DNA from: CAYFPS01 sp964345075
GTDB lineage: Bacteria; CAIWAD01
Direction of reading: 5' to 3'
Assembly (NCBI GenBank): GCA_964345075.1
Contig: CAYFPS010000008.1
Location: forward strand, 62,001-126,000
DNA: 64,000 nucleotides
Part shown: positions 8,349-19,675 of the stretch, piece by piece
Layout of the letters: each line of letters starts with the position of its first letter
Numbering within the stretch: position 1 is the first letter of the stretch
Notes under the pieces: generated by a model
Database searches by the model: none
What the model was told of the DNA's origin: nothing
What the model saw: only the letters and a program-made list of their open reading frames with translations
Position numbers and translations under genes: made by a program

Positions 8349-8474
8349 GCTTCAGAAGAATGCAGCTGGCGGACGTTCTCGCGCTGATCTTGATGAAAGG
8401 ATCACGACAGGCAGCCTTCAGCCCCGAGCGCGCCTGACTTTGTACATTGAGCCAAGCCTTGGGAGACCGCTTTT

Positions 8475-9428
8475 GTGATTGCTCGCCCGATCACAGCCGA
8501 GAAACTGATTCGTCCCGCGGGCAGGGAAAGTGCCTGGCTGGGACTTTCTCATGTGATGGAAGCCTGGCACGGCTGTGAACATGCCTGCATCTATTGTATC
8601 ACGCGCGGGCGCGCAGATGCCGGGCTGGAAGTGATCGAGAACGCACCCGAACTGCTGGCGACCGAGCTGGCCAGCGGGCGACGCATCAAGGGCTTTCTGG
8701 GCACGGGCCTGGCCCACGACCCCTGGCAGCCGCTGGAGAAGGAGCTTGAACTGAGCCGCCGCCTGCTTAAGGCCATGGTGCCTTTTCAGCCTGCCTTTCA
8801 CGCCATCAGCAAAAGCCCCTTGATCCTGCGTGATACAGATCTCTTCGAACAGATCGGCAAGCGGCGCGTCCGCATCAGCTTCAGCTTTTCCAGCGTGAAT
8901 GACCGCCTGGCTGCCCTGACCGAGCCCCACGCGCCCACACCCAGTCAGCGGCTGGAGGCGCTGGCCGAACTGGCAAAGCGAAAGCTCCCCGTTGGCGTGG
9001 TCTTAAACCCCGTTCTGCCCTGGCTGGGCGATGATCCCCTGTCCATTGCCCGCGCAATCGATGCGTTCAGAAAGGCCGGGGCCGGCTGGATTCTGGCCGC
9101 GCCAGGCCTTTTGCTGAAACACGGTCACCGGACGGCCTTCTTCAAGGCCCTTGAATACCACTTTCCCGGCCTGGGGCGCCGCTACCGCAGCTTTTACGGC
9201 AGCGAGCGCTGGCTGCCCGTGCCCTCCGCCCCCAGCATCATGAAGCTCTTGAAGGAGGCCAGCGAGAAAAGTCGCCTCAAGCTGGAACTGCCACCGCTTG
9301 CGGAGAAGAAGCAGCCCGGTAAGAAAGCGAACCCGGCGCAGGGGGTCTTGGAAGAATTGCTGATTGATGATTGCAGTCCCCGCTTTCCTCCCGCCTGCGC
9401 GGGAGTGACAGGGGATGACAGGCGTTAG
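8475..9428 (+). CDS. SplB-like radical SAM protein
   Basis: A 317-residue protein from a GTG start, with GGGAG about 10 bases upstream. The radical SAM signature is CEHACIYC (Cys34, Cys38, Cys41), the CxxxCxxC ligands of a 4Fe-4S cluster, in the context HGCEHACIYCITR seen in spore photoproduct lyase-related and Rv2578c-type proteins. A conserved TIM-barrel follows (FLGTGLAHDPWQPLEKE, HAISKSPLILRD, VLNPVLPWLGD). The substrate cannot be told from sequence. The last 18 residues (CSPRFPPACAGVTGDDRR) are read from a REP-like hairpin and spacer repeat, so the natural end of the protein was probably altered by repeat insertion. Confidence 0.8.
   Translation: MIARPITAEKLIRPAGRESAWLGLSHVMEAWHGCEHACIYCITRGRADAGLEVIENAPELLATELASGRRIKGFLGTGLAHDPWQPLEKELELSRRLLKAMVPFQPAFHAISKSPLILRDTDLFEQIGKRRVRISFSFSSVNDRLAALTEPHAPTPSQRLEALAELAKRKLPVGVVLNPVLPWLGDDPLSIARAIDAFRKAGAGWILAAPGLLLKHGHRTAFFKALEYHFPGLGRRYRSFYGSERWLPVPSAPSIMKLLKEASEKSRLKLELPPLAEKKQPGKKANPAQGVLEELLIDDCSPRFPPACAGVTGDDRR
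9388..9405. repeat. REP-like 18-nt hairpin inside a coding 3' end (loop CTGC)
   Basis: CTCCCGC-CTGC-GCGGGAG with a perfect 7-bp stem. Unlike the other copies it is translated, as part of the C terminus of the radical SAM protein. Confidence 0.7.
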
Positions 9429-9567
9429 GCGTTAGCAAAAAGGCGTTAGCCAGAAGAAGTTACCGGTAACCAGATGCCAGTTTCCAGCAACCTGCATTAC
9501 TGGTGACTGGAAGCTGGGAGCTGAGTGTATCTGAGTTATTATTTCGCGTATGAAAGGTGTCAGGCAC

Positions 9568-9589
9568 GTGCCAGACACGTGTCTGGCAC
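9568..9589. repeat. Perfect 22-bp palindrome with 11-bp arms
   Basis: Arms GTGCCAGACAC and GTGTCTGGCAC meet without a spacer, and a second palindrome GGCACGTGCC (9563-9572) overlaps its left end. Similar GTGTCAGGCAC words are known as termini of REP elements mobilised by RAYT transposases; no such transposase gene is in the window. Confidence 0.7.
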
Positions 9590-9756
9590 CGATGGCCCCG
9601 GCTGTCAAGGATTCCTGACACTTCAGCAACCGCAGTTCCCGACAGAGTTCCCGATTGCGTTATTCGAAATTGTCCAGCCCCCTTGACACTTCGCGGCTTC
9701 GCTTGGGCTTGCTAACGACTGATCGCTAACGCCTAACGCCTGACCACTAGTTGCTG

Positions 9757-9774
9757 CCCCCGCTTCCGCGGGGG
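9757..9774. repeat. REP-like 18-nt hairpin (loop TTCC)
   Basis: CCCCCGC-TTCC-GCGGGGG, a perfect 7-bp stem, within the spacer left of the defence island. Confidence 0.7.
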
Positions 9775-9990
9775 TGACGATTGCTGATTGCTGATTTAAG
9801 AGACTGGTTGCTGACTGCTAACGCCTGACGCCCGGCTGCCTAACGCCTGACTGACGACTTCTTCTGGCTAACGCCTGACGACTAACGACTGGCCCCTGGC
9901 TGCTGGTTGCTGTGAGCTGACTGCTGACGCCTGACTGCCGGCTGATCCCAATCCTGCCGCAGAAGCAGCCTTGCCGATTGCTCGATGAAA

Positions 9991-10351
9991 TGAACCCCCT
10001 GATCTGTTATCAGTGGGTTGCCCGTCTGGCCATCTGGTCAGCAGAAATCAAAAACTCTCTCCATATAAAATCTTTCTATTGATAGAAGTTTGGAGAATTT
10101 ACTGACTATACTGATCAGATTGAGTATCAACGCCTTTCAGTACTCCTACTTCATGGTGGGACTATCATGAGCATACGTTGAATCATTATTTGTTCTCACA
10201 CCCTTCCGAGCATTTCAACCTATGCTCGTCTTCCTTACTTTGTTGTCTGTACACCGTTCACGGTCACGCGATACTGTAGCACCATCTTTGATCATGGTTA
10301 TCAGTCGCTTGAGATTCTGGCTAGTGCCTCACTGCAAAGCAGGAATCGTGC
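9991..10351 (+). promoter_or_regulatory. AT-rich leader of the defence island
   Basis: About 360 bp without a gene. Composition changes abruptly from repeat-rich GC sequence to AT-rich sequence near 10030 (for example CCATATAAAATCTTTC at 10061), which probably marks the left part of the island and its promoter. I see no terminator, operator or attachment repeat I can defend. Confidence 0.35.
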
Positions 10352-13300
10352 ATGCCAAACCTGCCCCGAATCGGCCAAGTCGGTACCGTTCGCAATCGCC
10401 GCGGAATCATTACTGCAGTAAAGCCCCATGATGGCCCTGATGGGCGAATCCATCTAGTTGAGATCAGCTACAAGGACAACGCCCAGCCAACGGATGAGAG
10501 CCTGGTGTGGGAACTGGAGCCAAGCCGGGACTTGATGGCCCCGACAGCCTTGCCCCTCTACGAGACCTCGCCGGCCATGCATGCGCAGGATTACGATGCA
10601 TTGCTCCGCGCCGCCCGGTGGACGGCACTAAGCCCCTTCCTGGATCCGGATGCGGACGGGCCACTGAAGCGACTGCCCGTCTCGAGCCCCTTTCATGGTG
10701 CGATCCAGGCCGAGGACTTCCAAATGGTGCCCTTGCTGAAGGCACTTCGCATGCCGCGCGTCAACTTGATGATCGCCGACGATGTGGGCCTCGGCAAGAC
10801 AATCGAGGCAGGGCTCATCCTGAGCGAACTGCTCCTGCGGCGGCGTATCCAGCGGGTCTTGATCCTTACACCAGCTTCCCTTCGCACCCAGTGGCGCGAC
10901 GAGATGTGGGAGAAGTTCTCGCTGGGCTTCGATCTGGTGGACAGGGCGGAGACCCACAAGCTCAGGAGGAACCTGGGTACGGACGCTAACCCCTGGAGAT
11001 CTTTCAGCAGGATCATCACTTCGTATCACTACCTGCGGCAGGAAGACGTGTTGGAAGAGTTCATGTCCGCCAGCAGAACCCCCGAAGGGTCGCCACACCT
11101 GCCCTGGGACCTGCTGATCGTGGACGAGTGCCACAACCTGATGCCCTCCCCCTTTGGCGAGGACAGTGACCTGTGCCGCATGCTGCGCCTGCTTGCCCCG
11201 CAGTTCGAGCACAAGCTCTTCCTGAGTGCAACCCGCACAACGGACATACGCGCTGCTTCACGGGACTGCTGGAAATCCTCGACCCCGTGCGCTTCAGCCA
11301 GACCAGCGAGCTGAAGCCTGCCGAACGCGAGCGCGTGAAGCAGGTTGTGCTGCGCCGATTGAAGCGGGAGATCAATGCGCGGACCAACCCGCCCAGGTTC
11401 TGCACACGCCGGCCCCCTGCACCGATCCTGCTGAACATAGGGTCCGCCGAGACCGGCCTGATCGATGCCTTTGCGGCCTTTCGCGCCGAAGTCAAGCGGG
11501 TGGTCGCCGCTGGATCAAGAAAGCACCGGGTTGCCGGCAGTTTTGCTGTGGAAGTCCTCAACAAGAGATTGCTCAGTTCTCCCACTGCCTTTGCGGAAAG
11601 CTGGCGCCGGGCCAAGGAAGGCCTTGCAGGCGAGGATGCGGCTGGCGACGATGCCGTCAAGGCGGTCGTGGGCTCAGCCAGGCAGGATACGGGCGACGAC
11701 CGGGAAACACAGAAGCGAGAGGACACGGCTGCAACGGTAACGGGTTCGTGGCTCAAGGGGCTTGCCAGAAAGCTGGGCGCGCAGTTGGACGGAATCGACC
11801 ACGCACTTGCAGCGCTGGCATTCGACCTGCATGACGGAGACCTGGTGGAGCAGGACCCGGCCGAAGATGCCCGCTACGAGGCTCTTGTCGAACTGATCGA
11901 GCGCCTGCTCCTGGAAAATGGAAATTGGCGACAGGACGAACGGTTGGTGGTGTTCACCGAGTACAAGACCACGCTGGACTACCTTGTGCGCCGTCTGAGG
12001 GAACGCTTCAAGCCGGAGCGAATCCGGATGCTGTTCGGAGGAATGGACGATATCGAACGTGGCCACGTGAAGGACGAATTCAACGACCCCACAGCCGAAG
12101 TCCGCATCCTGCTTGCCACAGACGCTGCCGCCGAAGGCCTGAATCTTCAGCGAACGGCACGCTACCTGCTGCATTACGATTGCCCATGGAACCCGTCACG
12201 ACTGGAGCAACGCAACGGCCGCCTGGATCGACATGGCCAGGCCCGAGATGTGACGGTCCACTACTTCATGAGCAAGCAGGAGAATGACCTCAATTTCCTC
12301 GGTCGTGTGATCCACAAGGCGGACGACATCCGCGAAGACCTGAGCTCTGCCAACGAGTTGTTTGACGAAGCCGTTCACCGGCGTCTCGTCCAGGGCGAAG
12401 ATCTCGCCACGGTTCAGCATGACCTTGACAAGCGGCTTGAAGCCGTCAGGGAAAGCTCCCGCATGGATGCGGATGACGAAGTGGCGCCAGAGCAGCCAGG
12501 CGGCATGGAGCGAGATCTTGATGCCATGGCTGCCGAGGTGGATCTGGATCCGGAAGCGCTGCGTGATACACTGGAAACGGCCATGGCACTTCGAGCCGGA
12601 CGTCCCCAGCTTCGCTGTTCCGAGCAAGACAAGACCTGCACCCTGGTCCGACCTGACCTGCCGGGGTGGTCGGACACCGTGGATGATTCCCTGCGACGCC
12701 GCATGGCGGGGACCCAATTGGGCCCCGTTTCCAAAGTCGCGTTTGACCCGGCTCCCTTCATGGTCCAGATCGGGGAGCGGAAGGTCTTCTCGCCAAGGCC
12801 GGACGTCCTCATGATGCACTTGTCACACCCTATGGTGCAGAAAGCACTCAGCACGCTGACGCGTTGCCGTTTCCCTGGCGCCGGCGACTCCCTGTCCCGC
12901 TGGACAGTGCGAAAGGGTGGAGTACCCAAGGGTGCGGATGCTGTGGTGCTGCTCAGTGTCGAAGAACTTGCAATCAACGACCTGCGTGAATCCTTCCATC
13001 ACTGGGTTCGTACGCTGGAGCTGCCCGTAAAGGGTGGAAAACTGGAGCTCGCATTGAATCACAGGCCCGCCAGGGAGCTGCGCCTGGCCGGTAGCACCCC
13101 CAGCGAAGCGGATGAGGACATGGCCCGGGAACTTCTCGAGGATCTGGGCGAGGAGATCAAGGATATCCTGAAACAGCATGCAAGCGGGCTGAACCACAGC
13201 CTGGAAGAACAGTTGAAGGCCGATGGGCAGCAGGCGCGCCAGCTGGAAGACGAACGCTACCGAAGCCGCCAGGGCGAGGTCTCCAGCCTCATCGCGGAGA

Positions 13301-13587
13301 ACACGCTGGCGAAGCTTGAAAAGGAGGTCGAGAACCTGCGCATAAAACGAGCACAGGGTCAGCTCTTTGGGGAAGCGGAGCGTCTGGACGAGATCGACAG
13401 GAACATTGAGGAACGACAGGCCGAGATTGTCCGCCGGAAGCGGCACTACGAGGAGGTGCGCGATCAGCTCGAACGCGAGCGGAAGCGCATCCTGACGCAT
13501 CTGCTGCCGAAACGTTACGCCATGAGCGAGCCGGCGCAGGTCTTTCCCGTGAGTATCGAAGTGCGCCTGCCGGGAGGTGAAGTATGA
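10352..13587 (+). CDS. drmD: DrmD-like SNF2-family ATPase (one apparent frameshift)
   Basis: Once one base is restored, this is a 1,078-residue SNF2-type translocase, the length and layout of DISARM DrmD. Walker A is DDVGLGKTIEAG (Lys149), the DEAH-type box is DECH (258-261), and motif III would be LSATPHNGHT. The helicase C half contains ATDAAAEGLNLQ and RNGRLDRHGQ (SNF2 motifs V and VI). A long charged coiled coil (last 200 residues) ends in PAQVFPVSIEVRLP, typical of DrmD. Motif III is broken by a single-base deficit in the CCC run at 11232-11234. The reading frame otherwise continues cleanly, so this may be a sequencing error. In DISARM this ATPase works with DrmMI. The stop overlaps the next ATG (ATGA at 13584). 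Confidence 0.75.
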
Positions 13588-16500
13588 GCGTGGAAATCCT
13601 GCCCGGCTGGGAACACTTGCGTCATGGGGGCATGTTGCTGGACCCGACACGCATGGGCGAGTTGGCCACCCATGTCCAAAAGCTCTGTCCTCTTTTGTAG
13701 AGCGCGATCTGCGTCAGCAGAGCGTGAAAGTTGCTGATGGCCTGACTGAATCGGCCGACTTCGTCTATCACGTCCTCTATCAGGTCTGCGGCTTCGATAG
13801 CAGCACAGGCACGTGGTACCGTGGCTCCAGGGTTGGCCCTGAATGGGGTCGTCCTGCACTGACGGGCGAAACCATCAAGCCCAGGATGCTGTGGATCACC
13901 ACGGGTGACAGCCGGCTTCCCGTCTTCCTGGAAAAGGAAGCGAGTGTGGGAGCCCGGCGTTGGGTCAAGGCCTGCAGCCGGGTGCTGCAGTGGCTGCGCA
14001 AGGGCGATGAGAGCCTGGCCCTGCTGACCAACGGTCGCCGGTGGCGCCTTATCTACGCTGGCCTGGATTTCGATGCCTGGTGCGAGTGGGATGCCGCCTT
14101 GTGGTTTGAGGAAGGCGAACTTTCGCCCCAGGTGGAGGCTCTGCGTACACTGATTCAACCAGCCCTCTGGCGCCGGACAGGAACCGATAAAGTCACTCCC
14201 CTGCTGGACGCAGTCCAGCGTAGCCGAAAGGGACAGGCCGAGCTTTCGAAGGTCCTGGGGGAGCGTGTCCGTGAGGCCGTGGAGGGCCTGATCGATGGCC
14301 ATGGCGAGGCCTTCAAGGCTCAGTGTTCCGATGTGTCTTCCGTGGACATCTACAGGGCTGCCGTCCGCGTGGTGATGCGGCTCGTGGTGACCCTCTTCGC
14401 AGAATCGCGTGGCCTGCTGCCCACTGACAATGCTCTGTATCACGGTGCCTATGGCCTGAAGGGACTCCTGGAGGACCTGGAAACCGCATCGGCCCGCGGC
14501 AAGGGCCGCCTGAAAGCCAGCATCAGTGCCTGGCCGCGTTTGCTGGCCCTGTTCCGGTTGATCCACCAGGGATCCCACCATCCTGAACTGCCCGTTCCGG
14601 CCTACGGTGGGGAGCTTTTCGCCCCCGGAGATCCAGCTTCCAGGGACGGCATGTCACGCGCCCTGTCGGTGCTGGAAGGTGCCTGCTTCCAGCAGGAGTA
14701 TCCTGCTCTGAACGATGCGGCCCTGCTCGAGATCCTGCACCTTCTTACGCGGACGCGCATCAAGCTGCGCCAGGGGCGAGGTAGCAGGTGGGTGCCGGCC
14801 CCCGTCGATTTTTCCGACCTGTCGAGCGAGTACATCGGCATCCTCTATGAAGGCTTGCTTGACTTTGAGCTCAAGACTGCCCCCGAGGATGACCCGATTC
14901 TCTTTCTGGCCATCGGGGACCAGCCGGCACTACCTCTCTCGCGCCTCGAATCGATGGAAGACCCGGCACTGAAGGAGCTTTTCGAGAAGATGAAAGAAAG
15001 CTCCAGTGCAGAGGAAAGCGCGGATTCAGACTCGGACGAGAGTGAGGCACCATCGACGGAAAGCGACGAAGAAGAAGACGTGGTTGAGGAGGACGCGGAA
15101 GACGAGAACCTGGAGGAGGATCCGCAGGATGCCCGGCAGGCCGTGAGACAGCGGGCCGAAGCATGGGCCCGGAGGGCGGTGCAGGCGGCCGGACTGATGC
15201 CCAGGCTGCGCGGCAAGTCAACACCCGAGAAGCTGGCTGCCCACGAGGAAAAGCTGAACCGCAAGGCCCGCCAGCTGATCGTACGGACAGTTCTGCCCGG
15301 CGAGTGGTACCTGGCACGCTGGGGTGGTACCCGCAAAGGATCGGGCAGTTTCTACACGCGCCCCGGGCTGGCTGTCCCCACGGTGAGGCGCACGCTTGAA
15401 CCCCTGCTCTACGACCATTCCAGCCAGAAGGAAACGGCCAAACCCCGCCTGCCCGAGGAGATCCTGGCCCTCAAGGTGGTTGATCCTGCCTGTGGGTCGG
15501 GCACCTTCACTGTGGCGGCCCTGCGGCAGATCACGGAGGCCCTCTACGAGTCCTTGATCATACACGAGCGCATCACCAGCGAGGAAGACCGCTCGCTGGT
15601 GGCGCTGCTCCTGGGTGGGCACAAGGGGGACGAACGCCGCCAGCAGGAGCTGCTTCCCTGCCTGCCGGATGACGAGCTCTTCGAGCCCCGCCTCAAGGCC
15701 GTACTGCGCCGCCACGTGGTGGAGCGCTGCATCTACGGTGTGGACCTCGACCCGATCGCTGTGGAACTCTGCAGGCTTGCTCTATGGGTGGAAACCATGG
15801 ACAGGAGCCTGCCCTTCTCCTTCCTGGACCACAAGATCAAGTGCGGCAACGGGCTGGTGGGAGCCTGGGTGGACCAGTTCGAGCATTACCCGGTCATGGC
15901 CTGGAAGAACAGGGAAGGTGGCGACAAAGGACACTCCAATGGCGTCCACTTCGACAATGGTGAAGGAACGAAACTGATCAAGGAGTGGGTTCGGTCGACC
16001 TTGGTTCCGGATCTGATCAGCATGTACTCTGGCCAGCTCCAGCTAGGGGAGGACTCCGGCCGTGATACGCTGGTGAGCCAGGCCGCCTTGAGAACCAAGG
16101 TTGACGAGTTGCACGAAATCCCGATCCAGGAAGCGGCCGAGCGTGCACGCGTGTTTCATGAAGAGGTCGAAGCCTCCGGCTACTATCTTGAAACGAAGTC
16201 GGCCATGGACCTATGGTGTGCGTGCTGGTTCTGGCCTCTGGATCATCTCGATCTTGCTCCGCTACCGAGCAGCTTTCACACCCCAAGCGCTGAGACGTTG
16301 GGGCTGGCGCAATCGATCGCCACCAAGCGCCAGTTCTTTCACTGGGAGCTTGAGTTTCCGGATGTGTTCCACTCCTCGGGGAGTGGATTCGATGCCGTCC
16401 TGGGAAACCCGCCCTGGGAGACCCTGCAGCCGAATTCCAAGGAATTCTTTTCCAACATCGACCCGCTGTATCGTGCCTATGGCAAACAGGAAGCCCTCAG

Positions 16501-18734
16501 GGTTCAAACAACCCTCTTTTCCAACGTCGAGACCGAGGAAGAATGGATCACATACAATGCCTCCTTTGCCGACGACTCAAACTGGATGAAGCATGTGGGC
16601 AATCCATTTGGTGACCCAGTTCGCACAGACAAGTCGACGGAGCGATTCAGCTTCGGAAGGGGACGCAAGAAGGAAGAGGCATACGTCAACTGGCGACGAT
16701 CACTCGTAGGCAGAGAGGGCTTCGCGGATCCTCACCATCCCTTCATCCACCGCGGTTCCGGCAAGGCCTATACCTACAAGTTGTTCCTGGAACAGGCCCA
16801 TGCCCTGCTGAAGACAGGCGGCCGCATGGGCTTCATCGTCCCTGCCGGCCTGTATTCGGACCATGGGACCGGTGCCTTGCGCGAGCTATTTCTAGACCGC
16901 TGCCAGTGGGAGTGGCTCTTCAGCTTCGAGAACCGCGAAGGCATTTTCGACATTCACCGCTCGTTCAAGTTCAATCCCGTGATCGTCGAGAAAGGCGGCA
17001 GCACCCAGTCGATCCAGACCGCTTTCATGCGCAGAAGTCTGGAGGACTGGGAGCAGGGTGAGGACCATGCGACTCCCTACGCGCGAGAACAGGTCGAGCA
17101 GTTCAGCCCCCACACGAAAGCTATCCTCGAAATCCAGTCGGCTCGCGACCTGGAGATCCTGGAGAAAATCTACGCCAACTCCGTGCTGCTGGGCGATGAA
17201 GGCCCAGACAGTTGGGGCATTCAGTATGCGCAGGGCGATTTCAACATGACCAGTGATTTCCGCCTCTTTCCACCTAGAACCACGTGGGAGAAGAAGGGCT
17301 ACCGGCCGGACGAGTACAGCCGCTGGCTGAAGGGCGCCTGGCGGCCGATCGAGGAGCTATGGGAGGAGCTTGGCGTTGATCCGATCAATCCCGTCCCGCT
17401 GGATCCCGCCTGCGAGAAGCACCTACGTGACGCGGACGTAATCCGTGGTGAGCACCGCCTGCGTGTGGCCCAGCCTCCCTACGACCGGATCCCCGTTCCC
17501 AGGGCTGACATACCGGCAGGCATCATCCTCTCACGCGAAGCGGATGCCTTCATTCGTGAGGATGAGATTGAGGGGACGGCGCTGCCGTTGTACGAAGGAA
17601 GGATGATCGGCCAATTCGACTTCAGCGAGAAAGGTTGGGTGAGTGGGAAAGGCAGAGGCGCTGTATGGAATGATGTCCCACAATCAAACAATACAATTGA
17701 CCCACAGTACCTAATGTCTAACATTCACTGCAGTAACTCTACTATTCTAGGTCTTAAGATCCCACTTATGAACATTGGTAGTTCAATTAATACAAGAACA
17801 CTGATTTGTAGTTTAGTGAATGATTTACCCTGCAATCATTCTTTTATATGCGATAAGAACTAACGATATTTGTAAGAGTATTATGCTCGCGGGAATATTA
17901 AACAGCATGATAATCGACATGCAGGTTTGACTTCGCCTTACCGGATTAAACATTAGCTTCTTCTTGTTGGATGAAGTTTCTGGGCTACTTAAGAGTAATG
18001 AGTCTATCAAGCTATTGATTCAATTAATATCCAATTTATCCATTTCGCATTTATTGTTTTCAAGAAATTGGATTGAATTGAGTTGTATCCATGGATTGGA
18101 TTTACAAAAAAATGTGTGGAGCATAACTGAGCATGATACAGTAAGAGCGAGAGCTGTAATAGACTCAGCTTTGACATTTATGTTTGGCATATCAGAAAGT
18201 GAATTGGCTTACATTTTACACGATTGCGACCAACCTCACAGTGGCAGGTCAGGGAAAAATGCAAAAGGCTTCTGGCGCGTAGACAAGGACAAAGACCCCG
18301 AACTCCGACAGACCGTCCTCACCCTAGTAGCCTTTCATGACCTCCAGCAGAAGATCGAAGCCTGCGGCGGGGACCGCGACAAAGGCATCGAGGCCTTCCT
18401 GAATCAGAATGACGGCCAGGGCTGGATGCTGCCCGAGACGCTACGCCTCGCGGACTACGGTTTGGGACACGACGACCGCGCGAAGGAGCACCAGCCGGTC
18501 GCATCCCGCTTTGGCCCTCGCTTCTACGACTGGCAGCTGGCGCAGACGGCTGAAGAATCCTGGCGGGAGTGCGAGCTCCATGCCCGCAACCAGCTGGGTG
18601 AAGAGGGCTATCTGAAGCTGCTGCAGGAGATCGAAGAAGAGAAGCAGGGAAAGAAGCCGGAGCTTCGAATCGAGAAGGTGACTGAGGTGGCAAAGAAGAT
18701 GGGCGGCGGGCAGCAAAGACTGGACCTGGAATGA
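13584..18734 (+). pseudogene. drmMI: DrmMI-like N6-adenine DNA methyltransferase, disrupted at three places
   Basis: The translationally coupled ATG at 13584 gives MSVEILPGWEHLRHGGMLLD. The frame must shift in the A-run at 13678-13681 to reach the main body. The body has SAM motif I VVDPACGSGTFTVAAL and the adenine-methylase motif IV GNPPWETL, as in Eco57I/PglX/DrmMI proteins, after a strongly acidic linker (about 15000-15125). Near 17863 the frame ends; one extra base and an in-frame TGA (17928-17930, in QV-stop-LRLTGLN, where Arg would be expected) separate it from a C terminus that clearly belongs to the same protein (GFWRVDKDKDPELRQTVL). Restored length is about 1,716 residues. The A-run lesion could be an error; the TGA is harder to dismiss. 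Without its end the protein probably lacks part of target recognition. Confidence 0.7.
17690..18240 (+). other. AT-rich patch in the C-terminal part of the methyltransferase
   Basis: Inside an otherwise GC-rich gene, this 550 bp is markedly AT-rich with codons such as AAT, ATA, TTA and AGA, and returns abruptly to GC-rich codons at about 18250. It covers the end of the main frame, both lesions and the start of the C-terminal fragment. In related methylases this region lies in or near the target-recognition part. An imported segment is a reasonable inference. Confidence 0.6.
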
Positions 18735-18862
18735 GGTGTTGCCAAGATGTGCAGGTGTTTTGGGATGTTCCCCTAATTCTGCTGCGAACCGGCAATAGTC
18801 GTTGACAATGTGCGCTGCTATCAGTAATTAGACCCCTTATAAAAGCACAACTCGGAAATCCT

Positions 18863-19675
18863 ATGCGGCCACGTGACTTTTTCAAGACGAACCCCGTATT
18901 CACACACGCTGAGTTTCTGGCCGCGCATGCGGGCAGTGGGAGAAGCCGCCACACAAGCAATAGTATCCTGAATGATCGTGTTGCTTCAGGCAGCCTGATA
19001 CGAGTCAAGCGAGGTGTGTACGCGACTGTTCCAGACGGGAGCAATCCGCGAACCTATCGTCCCGATCCGCATCTGGTGGCAAGCCGGCTCAGTCCAGATG
19101 CTGTAGTTGCCTATCATTCAGCACTCTCCTTCCATGGCTATGCCTACTCGATCTGGACACGTGAGCAGTTTCTTAGCTCAAAGCGACTTCGACCCTTCAC
19201 CTTTCGCGGAACGGAATACATTGCTGTTTGCCCTCCACCCTCCATTCGTGACAAGCATGATGATGGGTATGGAGTCAAGTCCTTCCCCCACGCAAAGGCC
19301 TCCATCCGTGTCACCACCATCGAACGAACCTTGGTGGACCTTCTTCATTCTCCCGACCATGGCGGGGGGTGGGAAGAAATCTGGCGATCTCTAGAGATGG
19401 TGCCTTATTTAGATCTGGATGCAGTCATCAGGCATACCCTGGCAATGAAGACCGCCCAAACGGTTGCTCGAGTTGGCTTTTTCCTCGAACAGCACATGAA
19501 GAGCCTGATGGTCGAAGCGCACCAACTGGAGAGCCTGGAAGCTTGCAAACCTCGAAGCAAGAGCTACTTCGATCGAAAACGTGTTCCGGGGACACTGGCG
19601 CGGCGCTGGAATCTGATTGTGCCGGAGGACGTGATGCGTCGCAGCTGGGAGGAGACACTTGAAAATCGATCATGA
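18863..19675 (+). CDS. abiEi: AbiEi-like antitoxin (type IV toxin-antitoxin)
   Basis: A 270-residue protein from ATG 18863. The N terminus is a winged-helix-like segment (HAEFLAAHAGSGRSRHTSNS, then LIRVKRGVYATVP), and the body contains AYHSALSFHGYA and VTTIERTLVDLLHSPDHGGG, hallmarks of the AbiEi_4/AbiEi_1 antitoxin families. By family knowledge it represses its own operon by binding inverted repeats and neutralises AbiEii. It overlaps the toxin gene by 17 bases. It sits between the methylase and the large helicase, so it was either inserted into or recruited by the defence operon. The 128-bp spacer upstream probably holds its own promoter, though no operator is obvious. Confidence 0.85.
   Translation: MRPRDFFKTNPVFTHAEFLAAHAGSGRSRHTSNSILNDRVASGSLIRVKRGVYATVPDGSNPRTYRPDPHLVASRLSPDAVVAYHSALSFHGYAYSIWTREQFLSSKRLRPFTFRGTEYIAVCPPPSIRDKHDDGYGVKSFPHAKASIRVTTIERTLVDLLHSPDHGGGWEEIWRSLEMVPYLDLDAVIRHTLAMKTAQTVARVGFFLEQHMKSLMVEAHQLESLEACKPRSKSYFDRKRVPGTLARRWNLIVPEDVMRRSWEETLENRS

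Larger units (their letters stand above)
9429..9990. repeat. Repeat-rich spacer left of the defence island
   Basis: No gene supported. It holds GGCGTTAG/CTAACGCC units (9417-9450, 9720-9745, 9815-9875), CCAGTTTCCAGCAACC-like units (9475-9515), a perfect 22-bp palindrome (9568-9589) and a REP-like hairpin (9757-9774). Confidence 0.7.
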
